Below are positions 52,423 to 59,965 of a DNA stretch of 64,000 bases, one piece after another (position 1 is the stretch's first letter; every line of letters starts with the position of its first letter). Origin of the DNA: Ardenticatenales bacterium (lineage in GTDB: Bacteria > Chloroflexota > Anaerolineae > Promineifilales > Promineifilaceae). The notes below the pieces were generated by a model. The model saw only the letters and a list, made by a program, of their open reading frames with translations, was not told where the DNA came from and made no database searches. Where the stretch lies: contig JACKBL010000005.1 of NCBI GenBank assembly GCA_020634515.1, positions 62,001 to 126,000 on the forward strand, given 5' to 3'. Both the position numbers and the translations under genes were made by a program.

Positions 52423-52452
52423 TTGACAAAATGCCCCCAACGCTATTATTAT
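52423..52452 (+). promoter_or_regulatory. Probable promoter of the peptide cluster
   Basis: TTGACA (52423-52428), an 18-bp spacer and TATTAT (52447-52452). It precedes the small frame and the first hydroxylase gene and is the only good promoter found at the start of the island. Confidence 0.65.
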
Positions 52453-52514
52453 GGTCACATACCTTTCATAGTAGAGGAGACTTGATCGGATTTTCTAGGC
52501 GGTGTATTGGCAGC

Positions 52515-52634
52515 ATGCCAGATTACCAGCCAAATTTATGTTTTGAGACGGATTTTGGGTCGCCTACTATACATATTCGAAAGCTACCTATCATCTCGGA
52601 TCAATTAGGGTTGAGTGGAGATTATATTGATTAG
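52515..52634 (+). CDS. Possible 39-residue peptide overlapping hydroxylase start
   Basis: A short frame from ATG 52515 to TAG 52634 begins MPDYQPNLCF and ends LGLSGDYID. It overlaps the next gene's start by 20 bp, an arrangement seen with translational coupling. It lies directly downstream of a good promoter, but no strong ribosome-binding site precedes the ATG; GAGGAG at 52474 is too far. It could be a second precursor, a leader peptide or chance. It shows no similarity to the candidate precursor at 58364. Confidence 0.35.
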   Translation: MPDYQPNLCFETDFGSPTIHIRKLPIISDQLGLSGDYID

Positions 52635-53892
52635 TAAGACACATGAACTTTCCTCCCTAAGGAATCTCCTTTTAGCTTCAGTGGATTCTGATCTTGCTCA
52701 AGACAATTATATTAGTCGATTAGATCAAGGTGTTCCTGATGTTTTGAAGAGTCTAGAGGGAAAGATTGCCCCCCAGCTATATGCTTCCTTGTCACAGCAG
52801 ATAATGCTTTTTCAGGCTCTCCCAATAACCGAACGAGCCAAGATTATCTCACATCCATATTTTGTGTATTGGTGGCACAAGTTGACTGTCCACTATCGTC
52901 ACAAGAATCGGGTAGGGGTCGAAACATGGGTACCACATTTCAGCCGTTTCTTGGTTGTTCCTTGCCTAAGGGAATGTGTAGAACCCTTATCCCTCATTTT
53001 GAGACTGCAAAATGGCGAATTACGTTTGCCAGACCACCCTTACCACATAGTTCTTGACGGGGAAAACGTACCCAACGAAGTTATGATGACCTGTCAAGAA
53101 GGCAAACTAATCCTTTTTTTTGATGACAGTTCGTATCGTGCGGAGATTCCATTAACTGCTTTTTGGGGTCAACATGATGTTCTTCACCCCCTGCTAAGGG
53201 AACGGGTATTTCTACCCAATACAGCAATTGAACTGGATAGTAGTGATCCATGGACACAGCTATTTATCGATAGTTTCAATTCTAGACCGTCACCTGAAGA
53301 GTATTGTCCTAAAGACCTAACATTAATAGACCCTATACCGCGGGTAGTAAAAGAAAGCTTTATTAGAGCGTACCAACTGTTGCAGAACGTATGGCCCGAA
53401 ATTGTGTCGGAAATGCAATTCTACACGAGACTCATAGTGCCCTTTCGCAGCCAATGTTATACCAGTTTTTCTGACGATGTGTTTATGGGAGCTATATTAG
53501 TGTCAGAGGTGGAGCAGCCCTTCACAAATATTATGTACACAGCCGAACTCATAGTTCATGAGCACAGCCATTTGCGCCTTTCCGTAATCATGCGTTTCCT
53601 TGACCCAATCTTTCAAGAAATGCCGGGAGGGGTCTTCTACTCACCGTTTCGCCGTGATAAACGGCCAATTAGGGGTGTACTGCATGGAGCGTTTGTCTTT
53701 GCTCGGATAGCCCACTTCTTGCGTCGAGTAGGAAGTGTCGAGCCAGACTTCCCATGGCGGGAACGACTGGAAGAGGTCGTCGTAAAGATCGTGGAAGCGC
53801 TTGAGGTTTTAAGAGATGCCGCAATCTATACTCCCCTGGGGCAATCCTTGCTGGATGGTATTGAAGAAGAGACCAGAATATTAAAGCAATAA
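52615..53892 (+). CDS. HExxH-motif putative peptide beta-hydroxylase (copy 1)
   Basis: A 425-residue protein of the HEXXH-motif peptide-modification family (2-oxoglutarate/Fe-dependent peptide beta-hydroxylase type in RiPP clusters). The metal motif is LIVHEHSHLR (about residue 314), and a distal His lies in RGVLHGAFVF (about 355). The stretch FYSPFRRDKRPIRGV is also characteristic. The N-terminal 250 residues are less conserved. Start is GTG 52615 or, with GTGGAG 6 nt upstream, TTG 52627. A homologous gene follows after 13 bp. Substrate is inferred to be the cluster's precursor peptide; Asn, Asp, Gln or His side chains are typical targets of the family. Confidence 0.85.
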   Translation: MEIILISKTHELSSLRNLLLASVDSDLAQDNYISRLDQGVPDVLKSLEGKIAPQLYASLSQQIMLFQALPITERAKIISHPYFVYWWHKLTVHYRHKNRVGVETWVPHFSRFLVVPCLRECVEPLSLILRLQNGELRLPDHPYHIVLDGENVPNEVMMTCQEGKLILFFDDSSYRAEIPLTAFWGQHDVLHPLLRERVFLPNTAIELDSSDPWTQLFIDSFNSRPSPEEYCPKDLTLIDPIPRVVKESFIRAYQLLQNVWPEIVSEMQFYTRLIVPFRSQCYTSFSDDVFMGAILVSEVEQPFTNIMYTAELIVHEHSHLRLSVIMRFLDPIFQEMPGGVFYSPFRRDKRPIRGVLHGAFVFARIAHFLRRVGSVEPDFPWRERLEEVVVKIVEALEVLRDAAIYTPLGQSLLDGIEEETRILKQ

Positions 53893-53905
53893 TAGGACAG
53901 GTGTC

Positions 53906-55111
53906 ATGTTTATTCCGGGGCTACCTACCAATACGAGACTTGATCCCGTGCGTCATGCGTTATTTACCAAGAATGATCTGGCAATCAGGAAAATCTTTTC
54001 TCAGTTAACCAGACAACTGGATTCCTCATCAAGCCTATACCAGAATATCATCCAGTGCTTTAGTTTCTACGAGGCTTTTGACAGCCAAACACAACAGGAT
54101 TTGGCTTCTCATCCTCTTTTCCGTAACTGGTGGTTGCAGCTAAAAAGGCTGTTAAGGCAAGGCGAGACCGAACCCGTTAAGCGTTGGCTGGCCAAAGCCA
54201 CGCCGTTCTTCATTATTCCTGCCATAGAGCAAGGGAAATGGCTGGAGGGTACGCTTCATGTTCCAGTAACTGCTGAGGGTGAAATTCGCTTTCCAGGCCA
54301 TCCAAGACATATTGAGCTGGGCAAAGACCATCGAGGAGTGCTGGTCGCATTTGAACGCAAGGCGGATGTGATAGAAATCAGATGCTATGACAACATCACA
54401 ACAGTGAACATATCTGACTTGTGTGAAGCGCCTTCCCCAGATACATCATCCTCTGTCCGACAGCGTCCGGTTTTAGCCGGTACCAGGATTGAGATTGATG
54501 CATCACACCCTTGGCTACAACATTTTCTGGACACGATCAATGCAGAAGACGCCATTGATCCTTATCCCAAACGGGATCTTCAACCCGTCATTCCAATACC
54601 TGATGAACTGGTGAAACTTCACAAGGAAGCCATTGAATTAGTTGGGTCTGCATGGCCCGAGATGTTGGCTGAAATCAAAGATAACATTCGACTTATTGTT
54701 CCTTTCCACACGGAACGTCTACTTGGTTTTTCACATATCCATTTCTCTGGAGCTATCTTTTTAAGTTATAAACCCGGTGAACTTCTTCACACGGCCGAGC
54801 GTATGGTCCATGAAGCTAGTCATGTTCGCCTTAACAGCATACAAATGGTTGACAAGCTACACCATCATGCCCCAGATGAACTTTTTAAGTCTCCTTTCCG
54901 TGCAGATCCTCGTCCAGTTAATGGTATCTATCATGGTTCTTTTGTTTTTGGACGACTTTCGATATTTATGTTAAGAGCTTTTGCCTACACGGGTGATATC
55001 ATTTGCCGCCAGCGTGCACAACGCATGACTTCTCAGTTTGAGGAATCTCTTGATATTTTATTCAACCAAGTGAAGCTTACTACTCAACGTTCGCTCAAAT
55101 TTTGCGGATAA
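53906..55111 (+). CDS. HExxH-motif putative peptide beta-hydroxylase (copy 2), 3' end altered by IS
   Basis: A 401-residue paralog of the preceding gene product. Its metal motif is MVHEASHVR (about residue 300). The distal His is in NGIYHGSFVFGR (about 341) and FKSPFRADPRPVNG is shared. The last ten residues, after QVKL, come from insertion-sequence DNA that begins at 55083. Joining the two target-site copies restores a tail of about 23 residues with IGRQILEDIVNELNHL, which aligns with LGQSLLDGIEEETRIL at the end of copy 1. The current protein is thus slightly truncated with a foreign end; the metal site is intact, so activity may survive. Confidence 0.85.
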   Translation: MFIPGLPTNTRLDPVRHALFTKNDLAIRKIFSQLTRQLDSSSSLYQNIIQCFSFYEAFDSQTQQDLASHPLFRNWWLQLKRLLRQGETEPVKRWLAKATPFFIIPAIEQGKWLEGTLHVPVTAEGEIRFPGHPRHIELGKDHRGVLVAFERKADVIEIRCYDNITTVNISDLCEAPSPDTSSSVRQRPVLAGTRIEIDASHPWLQHFLDTINAEDAIDPYPKRDLQPVIPIPDELVKLHKEAIELVGSAWPEMLAEIKDNIRLIVPFHTERLLGFSHIHFSGAIFLSYKPGELLHTAERMVHEASHVRLNSIQMVDKLHHHAPDELFKSPFRADPRPVNGIYHGSFVFGRLSIFMLRAFAYTGDIICRQRAQRMTSQFEESLDILFNQVKLTTQRSLKFCG

Positions 55112-57066
55112 AACCAAATTTGGTATACCCATATCCTATGGTAGACATTAACAGGTTCGACATACAGACAGAGCGAGTAGATGACATCCCGCTCATTTAC
55201 AATTCGCTACAAAAAATGGGCATTCAAGCCATTGTGGATAGCATCATCGTCCCCCATGGCAACTGGCAGGGGTTGACGCCCGGTTGGGTCATTACCATCT
55301 GGCTGATACATATCCTGGTCAAGCACACCCACCGGATGGATTGCGTTCAGGAGTGGGTTGCCAAACACTTGTTGACACTGGGACACCTAACTGGGCAACT
55401 GGTTACGCCGTTAGATTTCACCGATGACCGGTTAGCCCTTTGTCTGCGGTATCTACAGCCGCAAAGCGACTGGGCTGAGGTCGAAAGTCGCCTGGGCAAT
55501 CGCCTGGTGCGGGTCTATGACCTGGCCAAGAAACTGCCCGAACGGTGGTGTGCGCGGCTAGATGGCACCGTTGGCATTGTCAACCACGACCCCAACGGGT
55601 CGTGGCTGTTCCAGGTTGGCAAAGCCAAGAATGGTTTGTTCGAGACCCTGTACAAAATGATGATCGGCAGCCTCGACCCCTTGGGTTTACCGCTGGCGGT
55701 GGATATCGTCCCAGGCAACCGGGCTGATGACCCACTCTACATTCCCATTTACCAGCGCATCAAGCAGACTTTTCCGGGTCGGGCGCTGCTGGTCGTGGGA
55801 GATAGCAAGATGAGCGCGCTCCTGACACGCGCCACCGTCGCCAACAACAACGACCACTATTTGACACCCCTGGCCTATCTCAAAGATGAACCCAAGCTGC
55901 TCGACGAACTGCTGGTCGGACAGCAAGAGCGGGAAGCCCAGATACCGCTTATCTTTTTGGATGGGGCGCTGCCGACCAATGGCACAGCGCCCAATGCGGC
56001 TGATGCGGTGGCGCGGGGTTTTGAAGTCAGCCGGTCGCGCAGCGCCATCGTCAATAAGCGCCACGTCACCTGGCAAGAGCGTTTGCTGGTGGTGCGTTCC
56101 TTCAGCTACATGCAGAGTGAACGAGACGCATTACAGAAACGGTTGGATAAAGCCGAAGCCGCTTTACGCGCCCTGACACCGCCACGGCAACGCGGCAAAA
56201 AGCAGATAGAAGACGAGAAAACGCTGTTAGCGGCCATCAAGCGCATCCAAAAACAGTACAAAGTGTCCGGCTTATTCGTCTGCACGACTAAACGTGAGGT
56301 CGCGGAGCGTCCGATACGCGCCTATAAAGACAAGCCAGCGCGGGTGGAAAAGACGGTGCGCTACCAATTGACCGTACAGCGTGACCTGGTGGCGATTGCC
56401 GCGGCCATGTTCAAGATGGGGTGGCGGATTTATGCCACCAACGCGCCCGCTGTCGAGTTGTCATTGACCCAGGCGGTGCAAGCCTATCGCAGCCAGTACG
56501 TCGCGGAGAACATCTTTCGTCGTCTGCAAGGCAAGTTGCTCTCCATTACCCCGGTCTATGTGCAGCGTGATGACCATGCCGAAGGACTTTTCCACCTGCT
56601 GACCCTGGCAGCCCGGGTATTGGCTCTGGGTGATTACGTGGCTAAAGAGGCGTTGGCGGAGGTCAAAGAGGAATTGACCGGCATTTTTCCGGGTAATCCC
56701 AAACGAGGCACCGCCACGCCCACGATGGAGCGCATGCTGCAAGCCTTTGAGGACATCAACTTAACCGTCTTCCGGTTAGGAGCGCAGGTTCTTTACCAAT
56801 TAACCCCGTTGACCGGTGTGCAAGAACGCATTTTGGGACTCTTGGGCATTCCGTTGACGGCCTACACGGGTTTGGCGGCCCTGCAATCCGCCTAATCCAG
56901 GGGAGGAGAGGGTCTATTATCTGTATGTGATTGGTAAAGTACGGTGAAAAGCCTCGATGAGTCAAGCGTTTACGGCATTATCGTAGTTTGCATTGTTTTG
57001 GAATCACCATCATCAACCGCAATCGCGCAAATTGACTTTTGGCATAAATTTTGAGCGAACGTTGAG
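55083..57066 (+). mobile_element. IS1634-like insertion sequence
   Basis: The element is 1984 bp long. Perfect 17-bp terminal inverted repeats lie at 55083-55099 (CTCAACGTTCGCTCAAA) and 57050-57066. Direct repeats TTACTA flank it at 55077-55082 and 57067-57072, a 6-bp target duplication. One transposase gene fills it. The intact repeats indicate a recent insertion. Confidence 0.93.
55138..56895 (+). CDS. IS1634-family transposase
   Basis: A roughly 585-residue DDE transposase of the IS4-like IS1634 group, starting at ATG 55138. The N-terminal domain of DUF4277 type (DDIPLIYNSLQKMGIQAIVD) precedes the catalytic region. The first Asp is likely in RLDGTVGIV, the second in VVGDSKMSA, and the Glu in the Y-x-E-type motif QYVAENIFRRLQ near the C terminus. 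The frame is uninterrupted, so it is probably active. Its base composition is closer to the backbone than to the island genes around it. Confidence 0.93.
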   Translation: MVDINRFDIQTERVDDIPLIYNSLQKMGIQAIVDSIIVPHGNWQGLTPGWVITIWLIHILVKHTHRMDCVQEWVAKHLLTLGHLTGQLVTPLDFTDDRLALCLRYLQPQSDWAEVESRLGNRLVRVYDLAKKLPERWCARLDGTVGIVNHDPNGSWLFQVGKAKNGLFETLYKMMIGSLDPLGLPLAVDIVPGNRADDPLYIPIYQRIKQTFPGRALLVVGDSKMSALLTRATVANNNDHYLTPLAYLKDEPKLLDELLVGQQEREAQIPLIFLDGALPTNGTAPNAADAVARGFEVSRSRSAIVNKRHVTWQERLLVVRSFSYMQSERDALQKRLDKAEAALRALTPPRQRGKKQIEDEKTLLAAIKRIQKQYKVSGLFVCTTKREVAERPIRAYKDKPARVEKTVRYQLTVQRDLVAIAAAMFKMGWRIYATNAPAVELSLTQAVQAYRSQYVAENIFRRLQGKLLSITPVYVQRDDHAEGLFHLLTLAARVLALGDYVAKEALAEVKEELTGIFPGNPKRGTATPTMERMLQAFEDINLTVFRLGAQVLYQLTPLTGVQERILGLLGIPLTAYTGLAALQSA

Positions 57067-57136
57067 TTACTAGAATTGGCAGACAAATCTTAGAAGATAT
57101 CGTGAACGAATTGAATCATTTGAACGTTATAGCACT
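57067..57136 (+). pseudogene. Displaced 3' end of hydroxylase copy 2
   Basis: The 70 bp after the IS encode, in the original frame, the lost C terminus (RIGRQILEDIVNELNHL and a few more residues). The stop TGA overlaps the ThiF start as ATGA at 57137-57140. It is no longer joined to its gene. Confidence 0.8.
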
Positions 57137-58258
57137 ATGAACGACGTACATGAATCGAGAACGGTACCTGACGGCACTCAACCTGTTTACCGGCTTCGTG
57201 CAAGGACACAATTCCTCCCACTGAACGGTACATTACAATTACATTTGGGTGAGCGGCGGGCGAAAATTAGGCCCTCCAACGATCTTGTCATTACGTTCTT
57301 AAACTTGATTGCCGCTGGTGGTACCCGCGAGCAGATACATCGGGAATTTGTGAAGGTACACAATGATACTGGCTGGCTTCAAATTGAAAGAATTTTGGAG
57401 CACCTGATCAGAGAGGGGTTTATTGAGCAAGTTAATTTGCCCCACAATTTGCCGCTGGAGTTCCTAAATCGTTTTGAGCGTCTCACCCATTTCTTTTCTG
57501 AATTTGAAACTGATACACAGAACCGTTTTGATTTTCTCGAACAACTTCGGAAGGCGCGTGTGGGAATAGTGGGACTGGGAGGATTGGCTAGTTGGGTTAT
57601 CTATAATCTACTTTGCTGTGGGATTGAACATTTGCGGGTTATTGATGCTGATGTCGTTGAATTATCGAACCTTAATCGCTCTATTCTCTTTTGTGAAGAA
57701 GACGTTGGGAAGCCAAAAGTGGACGTTATCAGTCGTGCAGCTAGGCGATTTGCTCCGCGCGTGAGAGTGGAAGGCCATCAACTTTTTTTGTCGAGTTCGG
57801 AAAGCCTTCTCCCTTATATAGAAGATCTCGATCTAGTAATTGGACTGGCAGATCAACCGATATGGCTTGTTAAACAATGGATAACCGAGGCTTGCCAAAG
57901 GGCGAAAGTTCCAGTTATTCAGGCTGGAAGCGGGCAGGTTGGCCCCTTTTATATCCCGGGAGAAAGTAGTTGTATTATGTGCCGATGGGCACAAATATTG
58001 GAGCGTGATCCGATGTTTCCTGAAGCAATGGCTGTTTTACGAAAACTCCCTCGCAGGATTACGGGGTCCATTAGTCCATGGGCAGGCATGGTGGCAAGTG
58101 TCCTGAGTATGGAAGTCTTCCGATATTTAGCTGATTACTCACAACCTGTAACTATCAATGCAATATGGACAATCAATGGTCGTGATATGAGCGCTTCTCT
58201 AATTCCATTATCTATCCACCCAGCATGCCCTGTCTGTACTAAGGGTCAACTGACATAA
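57137..58258 (+). CDS. ThiF/E1-like adenylating enzyme with N-terminal leader-binding-like domain
   Basis: A 373-residue protein. Residues of about 20-100 look like a winged-helix RRE (PqqD-like) domain (GTLQLHLGERRAKIR, then LEHLIREGFIEQ). The E1-like Rossmann domain starts VGIVGLGGLASWV (about 141-153). It keeps the adenylation residues in DADVVELSNLNRS and GKPKVDV. Paired cysteines CIMC and CPVC probably bind zinc. In RiPP pathways such proteins bind the leader and either adenylate a carboxylate (as MccB does) or present it to a partner. The retained Asp-Asn-Arg-Lys set favours real adenylation. Before the IS arrived it overlapped the hydroxylase gene (ATGA). Confidence 0.87.
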   Translation: MNDVHESRTVPDGTQPVYRLRARTQFLPLNGTLQLHLGERRAKIRPSNDLVITFLNLIAAGGTREQIHREFVKVHNDTGWLQIERILEHLIREGFIEQVNLPHNLPLEFLNRFERLTHFFSEFETDTQNRFDFLEQLRKARVGIVGLGGLASWVIYNLLCCGIEHLRVIDADVVELSNLNRSILFCEEDVGKPKVDVISRAARRFAPRVRVEGHQLFLSSSESLLPYIEDLDLVIGLADQPIWLVKQWITEACQRAKVPVIQAGSGQVGPFYIPGESSCIMCRWAQILERDPMFPEAMAVLRKLPRRITGSISPWAGMVASVLSMEVFRYLADYSQPVTINAIWTINGRDMSASLIPLSIHPACPVCTKGQLT

Positions 58259-58288
58259 CTGACCAACCTGGCTTTTCTCCCCAAATTG

Positions 58289-58560
58289 GCTCTTGAGAAA
58301 AGATGCGCTTTCAGTAGCTTAGAAAGATAGGAATTTCTACGATATTGATATGGAGGTATCAGAATGGAACCAAAAAAATCAGAAAAAGAAATGAAAGCTG
58401 CTACAGAGGAGCAAACGACGATCGAGATGAGCTTTGAGCTGGATGCTGGGGAGGAGGAACTTCTGGAGGAATTCGGCGTCTTATATCAAGTCGAGTATCC
58501 CAACGCTGCCTAGCTAGTACCATTACACTTGCTGCTGAAAGCGTATCTTTTCTCAAGAGC
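58289..58560. repeat. 30-bp inverted repeat enclosing the precursor gene
   Basis: Left arm 58289-58318 begins GCTCTTGAGAAAAGATGCGC. Right arm 58531-58560 is its reverse complement except at two positions, both of which give G-U pairs in the plus-strand RNA. The 212-bp interior contains the whole 49-codon precursor gene. It may be a conserved RNA stem or the termini of a small mobile cassette. Confidence 0.85.
58364..58513 (+). CDS. Candidate RiPP precursor peptide (49 residues)
   Basis: The ATG at 58364 has GGAGG 7 nt upstream, the best ribosome-binding site in the island. The peptide begins MEPKKSEKEMK and has an acidic middle (FELDAGEEELLEEF, residues 24-37). It ends with the short segment GVLYQVEYPNAA (38-49). 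The layout fits a helical acidic leader followed by a core of about 12 residues. There is no Cys, Ser or Thr in that core, so lanthionine or azole chemistry is unlikely. Two Tyr, one Gln, one Glu and one Asn are available for halogenation, hydroxylation or adenylation. It lies between the ThiF-like and exporter genes inside a 30-bp inverted repeat. The cleavage site is inferred. Confidence 0.75.
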   Translation: MEPKKSEKEMKAATEEQTTIEMSFELDAGEEELLEEFGVLYQVEYPNAA

Positions 58561-58680
58561 AATCTGTCATCAAACAGCAGATGCAGTATCTTTTGGCCTT
58601 TGCCCACCGTAATCAACTGACCTGATATCACTTGCCTGGTTGCAGAGCCCTGTCCGCTATTTCAATTAATCAAAGAAAGT

Positions 58681-59964
58681 ATGAGTACTGTAAAAGAGAT
58701 AGAATCCCGCCCCACAAGGATCCAACGATTAGGCGTTCTGGCTGTCCCTGCTTTTGCTTTTTTGTTTTTTGGACAACTTGTTTCCCTGTTAGGCGATCAT
58801 GTTTACAGAGTAGGTCTTACCTGGTACGTTACGCAACGTTTCGGCGGTGTCCTGGCAGGCGCTAATCTGGGCCTGGCAATGTCCCTCCCTATGGCTGTAT
58901 TTGCCCTGTTTGCCGGCGTCATCGTTGATCGTTTTAATCGGTTCAGAGTAATGATCGTATCGGATTTCGTCCGCATGATCATCGTATCAGGCATCCTCTT
59001 TCTTTTGCTAGCGCCTGCCCCTAATCGGTTCTTGGTTTATGCAAGTGCCAGCATGCTAACAGTTTTTAGTATTCTTTTTTCTCCTGCTTTGATGGCGCTA
59101 TTGCCTGATTTAGCGGATGGTGACCATGATCGACTAATCGATATGAATTCCTGGATCACGGGGCTAAATCACACGATGAATGTTGTCGGGCCTGGTCTGG
59201 CAGGCGTGTTCACCGCTTTTCACTCATCTTGGCTCTTGGGGTTCGATGCTCTGACATTTGCTTTTTCGGGGGCGATGATTTTGTTTACGATGCGCGTGCT
59301 GTCGCCCACCCAGAGGGAGAAGATTGTTGAGAGCGAGGCTAGGGTCTCCACGAAGTCAGGTACCAATGTGCTGGCCAATGCCAGAGAAGGTATGGGCTTC
59401 TTTCTTAAACACCCAGTCCTTCGCCCACAGTTTCTTGTTTTTCCGCTTGTAGAGAGCGTCGAATATTCCATTCCCTTCTTATTACCCGGTTTTCTGGAGG
59501 AGAATCTTGTCAATAGCGGCCAGTTATTTGCGGCATTGCTGGCTAGTTGGTCCTTAGGTCGAGTACTAGGGATTGTTCTAATCGCTCGAACCCCTCTAAA
59601 AGGTGAGCGAGGCAAAGTATTCACCGTCAATTTTTTTATTCATAGTCTTGCCTTGCTAATGTTCCTTCTTGCATCAAGCCGGTGGCTTTCCTTGATTGCT
59701 TTTGCGATTTTGGGGATACCTGCCGGGGCAGCTCAGGTAAGTATGAACACCTATATCCAGACTGAAGTATCCCCTGACATGCGAGGGCGTGTTTTCGCCG
59801 GTCTTATTTCACTTACCACGTGGTTAATTCCCCTTGGTCCTATCGTCTTCGGTGCAATAGCAAGATGGCAGAGCACTTCTTCCAGTTTCCTGATTATGTC
59901 GATTTTGCTCTTCGCTGCCGGTGTTTACATTGCCTCTCATCGGGCTGTGCGTGAAGTGAAATGA
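58681..59964 (+). CDS. MFS exporter
   Basis: A 427-residue major-facilitator protein with about 12 membrane helices. The first loop has YRVGLTWYVTQRFGG, and the cytoplasmic loop FAGVIVDRFNRFRVMIVSD is the MFS motif A region. It is of the MFS_3/enterobactin-exporter-like group found in many natural-product clusters. It likely exports the finished peptide or gives self-protection. The ATG follows an AAAG-rich stretch. The gene ends one base before the peptidase start, so they are one operon. Confidence 0.9.
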   Translation: MSTVKEIESRPTRIQRLGVLAVPAFAFLFFGQLVSLLGDHVYRVGLTWYVTQRFGGVLAGANLGLAMSLPMAVFALFAGVIVDRFNRFRVMIVSDFVRMIIVSGILFLLLAPAPNRFLVYASASMLTVFSILFSPALMALLPDLADGDHDRLIDMNSWITGLNHTMNVVGPGLAGVFTAFHSSWLLGFDALTFAFSGAMILFTMRVLSPTQREKIVESEARVSTKSGTNVLANAREGMGFFLKHPVLRPQFLVFPLVESVEYSIPFLLPGFLEENLVNSGQLFAALLASWSLGRVLGIVLIARTPLKGERGKVFTVNFFIHSLALLMFLLASSRWLSLIAFAILGIPAGAAQVSMNTYIQTEVSPDMRGRVFAGLISLTTWLIPLGPIVFGAIARWQSTSSSFLIMSILLFAAGVYIASHRAVREVK

Positions 59965-59965
59965 A

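Larger units (their letters stand above)
51619..52514. other. Backbone-island boundary, no clear gene
   Basis: About 900 bp that mark the change to AT-richer DNA. No frame here has both a ribosome-binding site and family features. It contains the family C repeat (52136-52223), a widely spaced inverted repeat (52280-52413) and the island promoter at 52423. Fragments may be remnants of decayed insertions. Confidence 0.55.

Noticed and set aside
51619..52514. Several short frames of 60-110 codons at the island edge
   Set aside because: None has a ribosome-binding site or recognisable motif, and they run through hairpin repeats.
52615..55111. Reading the HExxH pair as zinc proteases
   Set aside because: The HExxHxR context, the shared SPFR-x-D-x-RP segment with a distal HG(A/S)FVF and the peptide-cluster neighbourhood fit the peptide-modification family better, although direct proof is lacking.
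57137..58258. ThiF-like protein as part of thiamin or molybdopterin synthesis
   Set aside because: No ThiS/MoaD sulfur-carrier gene is adjacent, and the N-terminal winged-helix domain and gene context match RiPP E1-like proteins.
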